7,731 bases of DNA from assembly GCA_025455535.1 (NCBI GenBank), contig JALOMM010000156.1, forward strand, positions 1 through 7,731, given 5' to 3'. The notes under the pieces are model-generated. The model was not told the DNA's origin. It ran no database searches and saw only the letters and a program-made list of their open reading frames with translations. Each line of letters opens with the position of its first letter. Within the stretch, counting starts at the first letter, position 1. A program made the translations under genes and the position numbers. Origin of the DNA: Bacteroidales bacterium (GTDB taxonomy: Bacteria > Bacteroidota > Bacteroidia > Bacteroidales > VadinHA17). This document shows positions 1 to 6,447 of the stretch, piece by piece.

Positions 1-51
1 CTTAAAATCGACTACAATATATATATAAAAAAAGATGTAGAAGTTACCTAA

Positions 52-210
52 AGAAACTGGTCGCTGGTGTTATACGGCGGCTACATCGTAAAACTGGACA
101 AGATCATATGGCTCTGGTCACAGGGCAACCGTCTTACAACAGACAGGATGATGCATTTAAACCACTTTACGTTTATGTGCAGCGTATCATTTCCTATCAA
201 TTACCTATGA
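52..210 (+). pseudogene. Possible decayed coding remnant (SDR/epimerase-like C-terminus)
   Basis: This 52-codon stretch is open from just after a TAA at 49-51 to a TGA at 208-210 and has no convincing start codon (a GTG at 67 is the only early candidate). The translation has protein-like character: an aromatic and aliphatic stretch (LVLYGGYIVKLDKIIWLW), then a polar part with RLTTDRMMHLNHFTFMCSVS. By eye the second part recalls the C-terminal region of extended short-chain dehydrogenase/epimerases, where a [N/T]RDK...W.CD.S...LGF pattern occurs. The codons before the TAA in the same frame (1-48, ending KKDVEVT) are also open, so the TAA could be a premature stop in a gene entering from the left, or the true end of an unrelated gene. 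The resemblance is weak and from memory; the stretch may simply be non-coding. Confidence 0.2.
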
Positions 211-251
211 ATCATTGAGTTTCAATATTAATTGAACAATACCATAAAATA

Positions 252-1238
252 ATGAATTACAGGAAATTAGGCAAGACAGGATTCGAAGTGTCGGAGATTT
301 CTCTCGGCACGTGGCAGGTTGGAGGCAAATGGGGATCTACCTTTGATCACAATCTTGCAGAAAGTATTATAAGGGAGGCTATTGACGGCGGAGTCAACTT
401 CATTGACACTGCCGATATCTACTCCGACGGAGAGAGTGAAAAGGCTGTCGGGAAGGTCGTGAGAGAGTCGGCGACCCGTATTTACATAGCCACCAAATGC
501 GGCAGAAAGATGCAGCCGCATAATAACAAGGGATATACTCCTGCTGCCATGAGGGGGTTCGTGGAAGAGTCACTCGGCAGGCTCGGGGTTGAATGCCTTG
601 ACCTGATCCAGCTTCACTGTCCTCCCATTGAGGTTTACTATCGTCCTGAGATATTCGGAGAGTTTGAAAAAATGAAACAGGAGGGTAAGATCCTCAATCT
701 CGGGGTGAGTGTAGAAAAGGTTGAGGAGGCTCTTAAAGCGATAGAGTTTGATAATGTGACTACCATCCAGATAATTTACAACATCTTCCGTCAGAGACCC
801 CATGAGAGATTCTTTGGTCTGGCCAGGGAAAAGAATGTAGGTCTGATAATACGGGTGCCGCTGGCCAGCGGACTTCTCTCAGGAAAGTACACGGCAGAAA
901 CACGGTTCGGACCGGGCGACCACCGTTTTTATAACCGTAACGGGATGTTTTTCGACAAGGGTGAGACATTCTCCGGTGTTCCGTTTGAGACGGGACTCCA
1001 GGCAGTGGCAAAACTGATACGTCTCTTTCCTGATAACACCCCTCTTGCCCACGTAGCCCTGAGATGGATACTGATGCGTGAAGAGGTGGGTTGCATAATA
1101 CCCGGGGCATCGTCTCCTGACCAGGTCAGGACAAACCTGGAGGCAGCCTCCTTCCCGCGACTGACAACCGGTCAGATGGATGCCGTCAGAAAGATATATG
1201 AAGATGATATCAGGCCGCTGGTTCACCAGCTGTGGTGA
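252..1238 (+). CDS. Aldo/keto reductase family protein
   Basis: A 328-residue cytosolic NAD(P)H-dependent oxidoreductase of the aldo/keto reductase superfamily, complete for a (beta/alpha)8 barrel. Seen in the sequence: the N-terminal strand pattern ISLGTWQVGG (17-26); the expected catalytic tetrad as Asp52 and Tyr57 (in FIDTADIYSDGESE), Lys82 (IATKCG) and His122 (LIQLHCPP); and the C-terminal cofactor-binding segment CIIPGASSPDQVRTNLEA (about 281-297), which in this family contacts the adenosine phosphate of NADP. The subgroup with the signature LGxGTWxxGG covers general aldehyde and sugar reductases, so the substrate cannot be read from the sequence. The ATG at 252 gives the family-typical NYRKLGKTG start; the leader is A-rich (accataaaata) without a Shine-Dalgarno, as is common in Bacteroidota. 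A 125-bp gap separates it from the desaturase gene, so co-transcription is possible but not shown. Confidence 0.93.
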   Translation: MNYRKLGKTGFEVSEISLGTWQVGGKWGSTFDHNLAESIIREAIDGGVNFIDTADIYSDGESEKAVGKVVRESATRIYIATKCGRKMQPHNNKGYTPAAMRGFVEESLGRLGVECLDLIQLHCPPIEVYYRPEIFGEFEKMKQEGKILNLGVSVEKVEEALKAIEFDNVTTIQIIYNIFRQRPHERFFGLAREKNVGLIIRVPLASGLLSGKYTAETRFGPGDHRFYNRNGMFFDKGETFSGVPFETGLQAVAKLIRLFPDNTPLAHVALRWILMREEVGCIIPGASSPDQVRTNLEAASFPRLTTGQMDAVRKIYEDDIRPLVHQLW

Positions 1239-1323
1239 GAATGCCAGCCACCAGTTTCCGCCATTCGCCTGCCTAATACCGGCGTTCGCCAGTTGCAGCA
1301 CTAACAGGGAAGATAGCTTCATG

Positions 1324-1331
1324 TAGATTTG
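1324..1331 (+). promoter_or_regulatory. Candidate Bacteroidota -7 promoter element for the desaturase gene
   Basis: TAGATTTG is a full match to the Bacteroidota housekeeping -7 consensus TAnnTTTG. It lies 32 bases before the ATG at 1364, which would leave a short leader. There is no TTTG or TTG at the expected 19-21-base distance upstream; the nearest TTG is at 1293-1295, 28 bases away. The match could be chance. Confidence 0.33.
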
Positions 1332-1363
1332 TGTCATATGATTCCTGGTAGTATCTGTTCCTT

Positions 1364-2857
1364 ATGGAAAAAACAAAAACTGCACTGATAATAGGCGCCG
1401 GGATAGGCGGCATAACAACATCGGTCTTCCTCGCGAAAAAGGGATACAGTGTCGATATCTATGAAAAAAACAGCTTCGCCGGAGGACGCTGCGGACAGAT
1501 AGTGCGCGACGGGCACCGGTTTGACATGGGTGCAACAATGATGCTCATGCCTGATGTCTACCGCGATATCTTCAGGTCGCTGGGAATGAATCTGGAGAAT
1601 GAGCTTAAGGTAAGGCCACTGGATGATATTTATACGGTTTACTTCAGTGACGGAACCAGCCTCGACTTCTCAAAAGACCGGGAGAGGATGAACCGTCAGC
1701 TTGATAAGATGGAACCCGGGAGCGCACAAAAGGCTGAGAAATATGTCACTACGGGTTATCGCCTTTATAAGATGGCATTTGAAAAACTCATCGGCCGCAA
1801 CTTTACCCGGTTCTTTGATTTCTTCAACCTCAGCAATGTTGTGCTGCTTGTAAAGTTGAAGACCTATATCGGGCACAGCAGGTATACAGCCCGGTTCTTC
1901 AGGTCGCAACACCTTCAGATGGCCTATACCTTTCAGAACATCTATGTCGGGCAGAGCCCCTTCAGCGCTCCGGCGCTCTTCTCGATGATACCGGCTGCGG
2001 AGCTTACCGAGGGGTCACTCTTCCCTGAGGGAGGCATGCACAGTGTCGTCAGAAGACTTATTGAGGTGGCTGAGGAGCATGGAGTCAGGTTTCATTTCAA
2101 CAAACCCGTGTCAGGCATAACCATAAAGAGCGGCAGAGCCTCGGGAGTCACTTTCAGCGACGGCGGAGAGGCAGCAGCAGACGTCATAATAGCCAATGCT
2201 GATCTCCCGTATGTCTACGGCAACCTGCTGCCACCCTCATTCAAGTCGTGGCGCATAAAGAGGATGCGGTACTCATGCTCAGCCCTCGTTATTCACTGGG
2301 GCGTCGACAGACATTATCCCCAACTGGGACATCACAGCGTATTCCTCTCAGACGACTTCCGGGATGGCCTGGACAAGATCTTCAGGGAGAAGTCAATGGG
2401 TGAGGATCCCAGCTTTTATGTTCATTCCCCCGTGCATACTGACCCTTCGGCAGCCCCTGAAGGCTGCGACTCCCTGTCAGTCATTGTGGGAGTCGGCCAT
2501 CTTGACAGGAGACACCCTCAGGACTGGGATCAGATCACAGCCACGGCGCGAAGGACGGTCTTCTCAAGGCTGAAGCAGGTGGGCATCTGCGACCTTGAAG
2601 ATCATATTAAGTTTGAGATTGTGGCCCCTCCGGCAGCATGGGAGGAAGCATTCAACATAACAAAGGGTTCGGTGTTCGGCAGCCTCGGGCATAATATCCT
2701 GCAAATGGGTTATTTCCGTCCTCACAACAGGGACAGCCGGTACAGAAACCTCTATTTCACGGGAGGGAGCACTCACCCGGGCAACGGAATCCCGATGGTG
2801 TTGCTCTCGGCAAAACTGGTGTCGGAAAGAATTATCAGGGAACAGAATAAACTATAA
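1364..2857 (+). CDS. Phytoene desaturase family FAD-dependent oxidoreductase (CrtI-like)
   Basis: A 497-residue flavoprotein of the CrtI family, which introduces double bases into C40 or C30 head-to-head isoprenoids such as phytoene, acting at the membrane surface; in short, a desaturase forming conjugated C=C bonds. Seen: an N-terminal Rossmann FAD site, IIGAGIGG (9-16) with the ribose-binding Glu34 in DIYEK, followed by AGGRCG (40-45) and the CrtI-like RFDMGATMMLMP segment (52-63); a mid-protein SLFPEGGMHSVVRRL motif typical of CrtI enzymes; and the C-terminal flavin-binding signature NLYFTGGSTHPGNGIPMVLL (462-481). Length is normal for the family (about 490-510). It ends seven bases before the ATG of the synthase-like gene, which implies co-transcription and probably translational coupling. 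No Shine-Dalgarno precedes its ATG. Whether it makes lycopene, a diapo-C30 product, or acts as an isomerase/saturase relative cannot be decided. Family assignment is firm; substrate is inference. Confidence 0.92.
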   Translation: MEKTKTALIIGAGIGGITTSVFLAKKGYSVDIYEKNSFAGGRCGQIVRDGHRFDMGATMMLMPDVYRDIFRSLGMNLENELKVRPLDDIYTVYFSDGTSLDFSKDRERMNRQLDKMEPGSAQKAEKYVTTGYRLYKMAFEKLIGRNFTRFFDFFNLSNVVLLVKLKTYIGHSRYTARFFRSQHLQMAYTFQNIYVGQSPFSAPALFSMIPAAELTEGSLFPEGGMHSVVRRLIEVAEEHGVRFHFNKPVSGITIKSGRASGVTFSDGGEAAADVIIANADLPYVYGNLLPPSFKSWRIKRMRYSCSALVIHWGVDRHYPQLGHHSVFLSDDFRDGLDKIFREKSMGEDPSFYVHSPVHTDPSAAPEGCDSLSVIVGVGHLDRRHPQDWDQITATARRTVFSRLKQVGICDLEDHIKFEIVAPPAAWEEAFNITKGSVFGSLGHNILQMGYFRPHNRDSRYRNLYFTGGSTHPGNGIPMVLLSAKLVSERIIREQNKL

Positions 2858-2864
2858 GAGGATA

Positions 2865-2965
2865 ATGACTAACACGGAACAATTCGTATCTGCATTTGAA
2901 TCAATTGATTTTCAAAAGACTGGGATAGGGAGCGGTACCAGGCAGCCCGTACGTGTTACCGTTTC
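2865..2965 (+). pseudogene. Out-of-frame 5' portion of the phytoene synthase-like gene
   Basis: An ATG at 2865, seven bases after the desaturase stop and preceded by AGAGGA, opens a frame encoding MTNTEQFVSAFESIDFQK before it runs into non-family sequence and a TAG at 2988-2990. From 2918 the frame one base back (-1) encodes DWDRERYQAARTCYRFM, which leads directly into the synthase body; its pattern (RYQAARTCYRFMRAIDD) corresponds to the ALYAxCRxxDD helix of CrtB-type enzymes. That second frame has a TGA at 2906-2908 and no ATG, GTG or TTG before 2966. One extra A in the AAAA run at 2914-2917 would join the two parts into a 297-residue protein. Cause may be a homopolymer error, a true mutation, or a larger 3k+1-base deletion. 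Homologues as I remember them carry roughly a dozen more residues at this point, which favours a deletion. Confidence 0.7.
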
Positions 2966-3757
2966 ATGCGGGCCATTGATGATCTCATAGATAATCACAA
3001 GGCAGAATTCAGCGGTATTGCCGAGGATGACAGGGAACAGTTTACCGGCGATGTTCACAGATGGCTTGACATGCTGCATGATGGCGCAGACATCTCTCCC
3101 TTCGGAAGAGAACTGACCGCGACGGTTCAGCGCTTCAGGATTCCGCGCAGGGCTCTTGAAGACTTTGCTGATTCGATGCTTTATGATGTCACACATGACG
3201 GTTTTGCCACACTTGATGATTTCATTCATTATTCGGGTGGCGCTTCAGTAGCTCCGGCAACAATCTTTGTTCACCTTGCAGGGCTGCAGGAAAAGAACGG
3301 TATATATTATCAACCCCCTTTTGATGTAAGAAGCACTGCACTGCCATGTGCCATGTTCAGTTATTTTGTGCACATAATACGTGACTTCCGCAAAGACCAG
3401 CTGAACAACCTGAGTTATTTTGCCGATGATGTGATTGCAAAGCATCACCTTTCGCGCTCCGACATGAGGAATATTGCAAACGGCGCCCGAATACCGGACG
3501 GATTCAGAGCCATGATGAGAGAATACCTGCAGATAGCTGACGGTTACAGGAAAGACACACTGAAGGTGATGAATCAGATTTGTCCCCTTCTTGAGCCAAG
3601 GTACCGGCTCAGCCTCGAGGTGATCTTCGACCTCTATTTGATGGTCTTCGAGCGTATTGACCCCGATCACGGCACCTTCTCCACAGAAGAGCTCAATCCG
3701 ACACCGGATGAGACACGGGAGAGGGTCAGGGGCGTGATTGAAAGGTTTAATGCATGA
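2966..3757 (+). CDS. Squalene/phytoene synthase family protein, 5'-truncated by frameshift
   Basis: The longest intact frame (263 residues from the internal ATG at 2966) covers the catalytic body of an all-alpha trans-isoprenyl diphosphate synthase of the head-to-head type, which joins two prenyl diphosphates through a cyclopropyl intermediate. Both Mg-diphosphate-binding aspartate motifs are present: DDLID (Asp5-Asp9) and RDFRKD (Asp140-Asp144). Between them lie D74 and the LDDFIHYSGGASVAPA segment (83-98), equivalent to the YCyxVAGtVG region of CrtB. The second motif is followed by NNLSYFADDVIAKHHL, replacing the usual GRxYLPxDxL stretch. The N-terminal helix with the first substrate-contact residues is encoded upstream in another frame, so a protein starting at 2966 would lack about 34 or more residues and may be inactive. 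It pairs with the CrtI-like gene immediately upstream. Phytoene versus squalene or dehydrosqualene as product is not decidable here. Confidence 0.82.
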   Translation: MRAIDDLIDNHKAEFSGIAEDDREQFTGDVHRWLDMLHDGADISPFGRELTATVQRFRIPRRALEDFADSMLYDVTHDGFATLDDFIHYSGGASVAPATIFVHLAGLQEKNGIYYQPPFDVRSTALPCAMFSYFVHIIRDFRKDQLNNLSYFADDVIAKHHLSRSDMRNIANGARIPDGFRAMMREYLQIADGYRKDTLKVMNQICPLLEPRYRLSLEVIFDLYLMVFERIDPDHGTFSTEELNPTPDETRERVRGVIERFNA

Positions 3758-3795
3758 AATCAGGGATTTGGAGTGCAAGACCTTTTAAACCTTTC

Positions 3796-3879
3796 GACTT
3801 TACAGACTTTATGGACTTTATGGACTTTTGACTTTACAGACTTTACAGACTTTATGGACTTTTGACTTTACAGACTTCA
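3796..3879 (+). repeat. 34-bp tandem repeat made of 9-bp GACTTT units
   Basis: Eleven or so consecutive units begin with GACTTT or a close variant. Most are 9 bp (GACTTTACA or GACTTTATG); every fourth is shortened to 7 bp (GACTTTT). This builds a higher-order unit of 9+9+9+7 = 34 bp: copy one 3796-3829, copy two 3830-3863, and a partial decaying copy from 3864. The two full copies differ only in the second subunit (ATG versus ACA). The array fills the middle of the 191-bp gap between the synthase-like gene and the carrier gene. Short GACTTT-type arrays are familiar intergenic features in some Bacteroidota, but no function can be assigned here. Confidence 0.85.
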
Positions 3880-3898
3880 GACATCAACCCCTGATCCT

Positions 3899-3928
3899 AT
3901 TGAAATTCCACATGTAATGATTATTTTG
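3899..3928 (+). promoter_or_regulatory. Weak candidate promoter for the YfcC-like carrier gene
   Basis: ATTG at 3899-3902 followed after 18 bases by TTATTTTG at 3921-3928 approximates the Bacteroidota pattern TTTG-N19-TAnnTTTG with one mismatch in each box and a spacing one base short. It ends 20 bases before the ATG at 3949. The region is AT-rich, so chance agreement is quite possible. Confidence 0.25.
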
Positions 3929-3948
3929 CAATCTCAATCCGACCTGAG

Positions 3949-5544
3949 ATGCTAAAGCGAATCCCTCACACCTATGTCATTGTCTTCAGCATAGTAGTAG
4001 TATGTGCTGCCCTTACATGGGTGGTACCCGGCGGGTCATTCGACAGAGAGACGGTAAGTGTGAACGGCATTGACAGGAATGTAGTTATTCCGGACTCATT
4101 TCAGTATACCGAAAGCAATCCCCAGTCGTGGCAGATATTTTCAGCACTCTTCGACGGATTCGTCGAGAGAGCCGACATAATAGTCTTTATACTTATTATC
4201 GGAGGTGCCTTCTGGATCATGAATGAAAGCAAGGCCATCGATGTGGCAATCGGATCGGTACTCCGTCTGACTGCAAGAGCGGGTAACAGGGGACTCATAA
4301 AAAAGATAGGTGCTGACAACCTTATCTTCCTTCTGATCATGCTCATATTCAGTTTTTTCGGCGCAGTATTCGGTATGAGTGAGGAGACAATCGCTTTCAC
4401 AATAATATTCGTACCGCTGGCAATTTCAATGGGCTATGACTCCATTGTCGGAGTATCACTCTGCTTTGTTGCTGCGGCACTGGGGTTTGCCGGAGCCTTC
4501 CTTAATCCTTTTACTATCGGGATCGCCCAGGGGTTGTCTGATCTGCCACTGTTCTCCGGACTTGAATACAGGCTGTTCATGTGGGTTATTATAAGTGCCG
4601 CGGGGTTTGCATATATCCTTGCCTATGCCCGCAAAATCCGCAAGGATCCTCAACGCTCTCCGGTAAGGGAGGACGACAATTACTGGCGCACCCTGCACAG
4701 CATGAACGGGGTGAAGATCGAGTATCATACTCCCGCTGCAGCCTGGGTGGTATTCGCCCTGCTCACTGCCGTGATGGCTATCTTTTCATGGGTCAGCCCC
4801 ATGACATCACTTTCCTTCGGTGAGGGTAAAATAATGCTTCCCGCCATTCCGGTTTTAACCGTATTATTCGTGATAACCGGATTTATTACTCTCAGGAAGT
4901 CGGTCCATTTTTTTGTTATCAACATCCTTCTGTTCACGATTTTTTTCCTCATAACAGGCGTCATGGGTTATGGATGGTATATCATGGAGATCGCCACCCT
5001 CTTTTTTGCCATGGGGATTGCCGCCGGCATGTCAATGAGTTACGGTGCAAACAAGATAACGAAGCTCTTTCTTGACGGCGTGAAGGACATCCAGTCGGCA
5101 GCCCTAATCGTGGGCCTTGCCGGAGGGATAATCATCATCCTTGAAAACGGAAACATAATAGACACACTGTTGTACAAACTTTCCGGATCGATAGCCGGCG
5201 CAGGCAAACTCGGGGCTGTCAGCATGATGTACCTGGTTCAGAACCTTATCAACCTCGTGATGCCGTCAGGGTCAGCCAAGGCAGCCCTCACCATGCCGAT
5301 GATGTCACAGTTCTCAGACCTCATAGGCATCTCGCGGCAGGCAACAGTGGTAGCCTTTCAGCTGGGCGACGGATTCACGAACATGATAACACCCACGTCA
5401 GGAGTGCTGCTCGGTGTCCTGAGCGTGGCCAAAATACCATATGAGAAATGGTTCAGATGGGTGCTGCCGCTGATTATAATTCTTATTCTTCTGGGCTTCC
5501 TGCTGTTGCTCCCGACAGTTTACCTCTCTCTGAAAGGATTCTAG
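3949..5544 (+). CDS. YfcC family (DcuC superfamily) membrane carrier
   Basis: A 531-residue polytopic inner-membrane transporter of the YfcC group in the C4-dicarboxylate anaerobic carrier (DcuC) superfamily. Members are proposed to move dicarboxylates, amino acids or peptides; the substrate is not established from sequence. Seen: a first TM segment (about 9-27) ending in WVVPGGSFDRE, the typical YfcC start; an extracytoplasmic loop to about 73; hydrophobic segments near 74-92, 122-142, 145-163, 166-187 and 208-227; the FGMSEE motif (141-146) and NPFTIGIAQ (186-194); and the C-terminal pair MPSGSAKAALTMPMM (438-452) and QLGDGFTNMITPTSG (471-485), typical of family re-entrant/substrate regions. 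The region 267-340 holds three hydrophobic stretches, more than I remember in the shorter YfcC proteins, which fits its greater length. It follows a 191-bp repeat-bearing gap and is probably a separate transcription unit. The ATG has no clear Shine-Dalgarno. Confidence 0.88.
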   Translation: MLKRIPHTYVIVFSIVVVCAALTWVVPGGSFDRETVSVNGIDRNVVIPDSFQYTESNPQSWQIFSALFDGFVERADIIVFILIIGGAFWIMNESKAIDVAIGSVLRLTARAGNRGLIKKIGADNLIFLLIMLIFSFFGAVFGMSEETIAFTIIFVPLAISMGYDSIVGVSLCFVAAALGFAGAFLNPFTIGIAQGLSDLPLFSGLEYRLFMWVIISAAGFAYILAYARKIRKDPQRSPVREDDNYWRTLHSMNGVKIEYHTPAAAWVVFALLTAVMAIFSWVSPMTSLSFGEGKIMLPAIPVLTVLFVITGFITLRKSVHFFVINILLFTIFFLITGVMGYGWYIMEIATLFFAMGIAAGMSMSYGANKITKLFLDGVKDIQSAALIVGLAGGIIIILENGNIIDTLLYKLSGSIAGAGKLGAVSMMYLVQNLINLVMPSGSAKAALTMPMMSQFSDLIGISRQATVVAFQLGDGFTNMITPTSGVLLGVLSVAKIPYEKWFRWVLPLIIILILLGFLLLLPTVYLSLKGF

Positions 5545-5704
5545 AAGAGTTATTGAATCTTTTTATCCTTGAATCTGTACCCGCGCTTAAGGCACAAAAA
5601 ATTACAAATCGTAATAGGTATAATGGTTTTTACATATCTTCAAGATGTTTATCAAATAAAGGAAAGGGGAAAGCATAGGGTAATAAACGGAAGACAATCG
5701 CCTG
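5545..5704. other. Intergenic gap without recognisable feature
   Basis: This 160-bp AT-rich gap has no open frame with protein-like content. It contains an 8-bp direct repeat TTGAATCT (5553-5560 and 5569-5576) and a TATAAT at 5619-5624 with no -35 or -33 partner at usable distance. A purine-rich run (aaaggaaaggggaaag, 5659-5674) lies too far from the next ATG to be its ribosome site. No hairpin with a T-run is visible. Confidence 0.5.
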
Positions 5705-6424
5705 ATGCCCTTCCATGTTACTGATAAAACACTAATTATTAATGATATGGATGTACAGATTTTTTATATGCTTGCATTCCTGGTCGGGATCTTTCTCCTT
5801 CTCTACCTGAATGATCAATTGCATAAGAGATATGGAATTGCATCAGAGTATACCAGGAAGCTGGCCCACTTCTCAGCCACGGGATCCACTCTTGCTTTCC
5901 CGTTGCTCTTTACGTCGCACTGGTATCCGTTCGTCCTTGCACTGGTCTTCTTTCTCATACTGCTTTTGAGTATGAACACGAAGTACCTGAAATCGATTCA
6001 TGAGATCGACAGGTACTCTGCAGGGAGTTTCCTCCTCCCTCCTGCCATTTACCTTCCCTTTCTTATTTCTGTCAAAGCGGGTGATCCGTTACTTTTTATA
6101 CTTCCTACCCTGATCCTGGCAGTAAGTGATCCTCTTGCCGGCCTGGCAGGATTTATTTTCAGGGAAGGAAATCCAAAAATAGTTCTCTTCTCCAGGCAGC
6201 TGAACAAGACAATATATGGTTCCTCAACCTTTTTCATATCAGCTTTCGCCCTCAGTCTGATCGCCCTGAGTGTCGACACGCACCATTTGGGAGGAGATAC
6301 CCTTATGGCTGCTCTCTTTATAGCGTCAGCCGCAACAGTTACCGAGATGCTCAGCCCCGGAGGAACGGATAACATTACTGTTCCTGTGATGGTAATTCTT
6401 GTTCTTAGTCTTTACAAATTATAA
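5705..6424 (+). CDS. Dolichol/phytol kinase-like CTP-dependent membrane enzyme
   Basis: A 239-residue integral membrane protein of the dolichol kinase/phytol kinase/phosphatidate cytidylyltransferase-like family (SEC59, VTE5 and relatives), which transfer a phosphate from CTP to a lipid alcohol or form CDP-lipids. Seen: a hydrophobic N-terminus (about 18-35); YTRKLAHFSATG (49-60) with the conserved Arg-Lys-x-x-His; hydrophobic helices near 74-90, 108-123 and 128-140; SDPLAGLAGF (141-150), the acidic-glycine nucleotide motif; KTIYGSSTFF (168-177), the K-T-x-x-G-S motif; and Glu214 with GGTDNITVP (219-227) at the C-terminus. All the family's hallmark motifs are there. The ATG at 5705 gives a polar leader of 14 residues; an in-frame ATG at 5747 (MDVQIFYML) would start right at the first helix and is a fair alternative, with no ribosome site favouring either. 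It is followed after 23 bp by the CDP-alcohol gene, suggesting an operon and linked lipid chemistry. Kinase versus cytidylyltransferase is undecided. Confidence 0.83.
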   Translation: MPFHVTDKTLIINDMDVQIFYMLAFLVGIFLLLYLNDQLHKRYGIASEYTRKLAHFSATGSTLAFPLLFTSHWYPFVLALVFFLILLLSMNTKYLKSIHEIDRYSAGSFLLPPAIYLPFLISVKAGDPLLFILPTLILAVSDPLAGLAGFIFREGNPKIVLFSRQLNKTIYGSSTFFISAFALSLIALSVDTHHLGGDTLMAALFIASAATVTEMLSPGGTDNITVPVMVILVLSLYKL

Positions 6425-6447
6425 CAATACTAATTATCCCGTCTGTC

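Noticed and set aside
168..175. TACGTTTA as a promoter -7 element for the aldo/keto reductase
   Set aside because: It misses the final G of TAnnTTTG, has no -33 partner, and is 76 bases from the start codon.
1217..1230. Hairpin GCTGGTTCACCAGC near the end of the aldo/keto reductase
   Set aside because: It lies inside the coding sequence, has a short stem and no following T-run, so it is not a convincing terminator.
879..1337. Open frame on the - strand across the aldo/keto reductase
   Set aside because: It lies opposite the catalytic barrel of the reductase, and its product has no recognisable domain.
2911..2920. Programmed -1 frameshift at TTCAAAAGAC as an explanation for the split synthase gene
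   Set aside because: The AAAA run gives only a weak slip site (AAG to AAA in one codon) and no stable downstream stem is evident. Frameshifting is not known to me for this family.
3245..3778. 177-residue - strand open frame opposite the synthase-like gene
   Set aside because: The + strand carries both aspartate motifs of the synthase; the - strand product is cysteine/histidine-scattered and looks like a mirror of that gene.
5619..5624. TATAAT as a sigma70-type -10 box ahead of the kinase-like gene
   Set aside because: The only -35-like hexamer (TTACAA at 5602) is 11 bases away, too close, and Bacteroidota promoters normally use a different -7 element.
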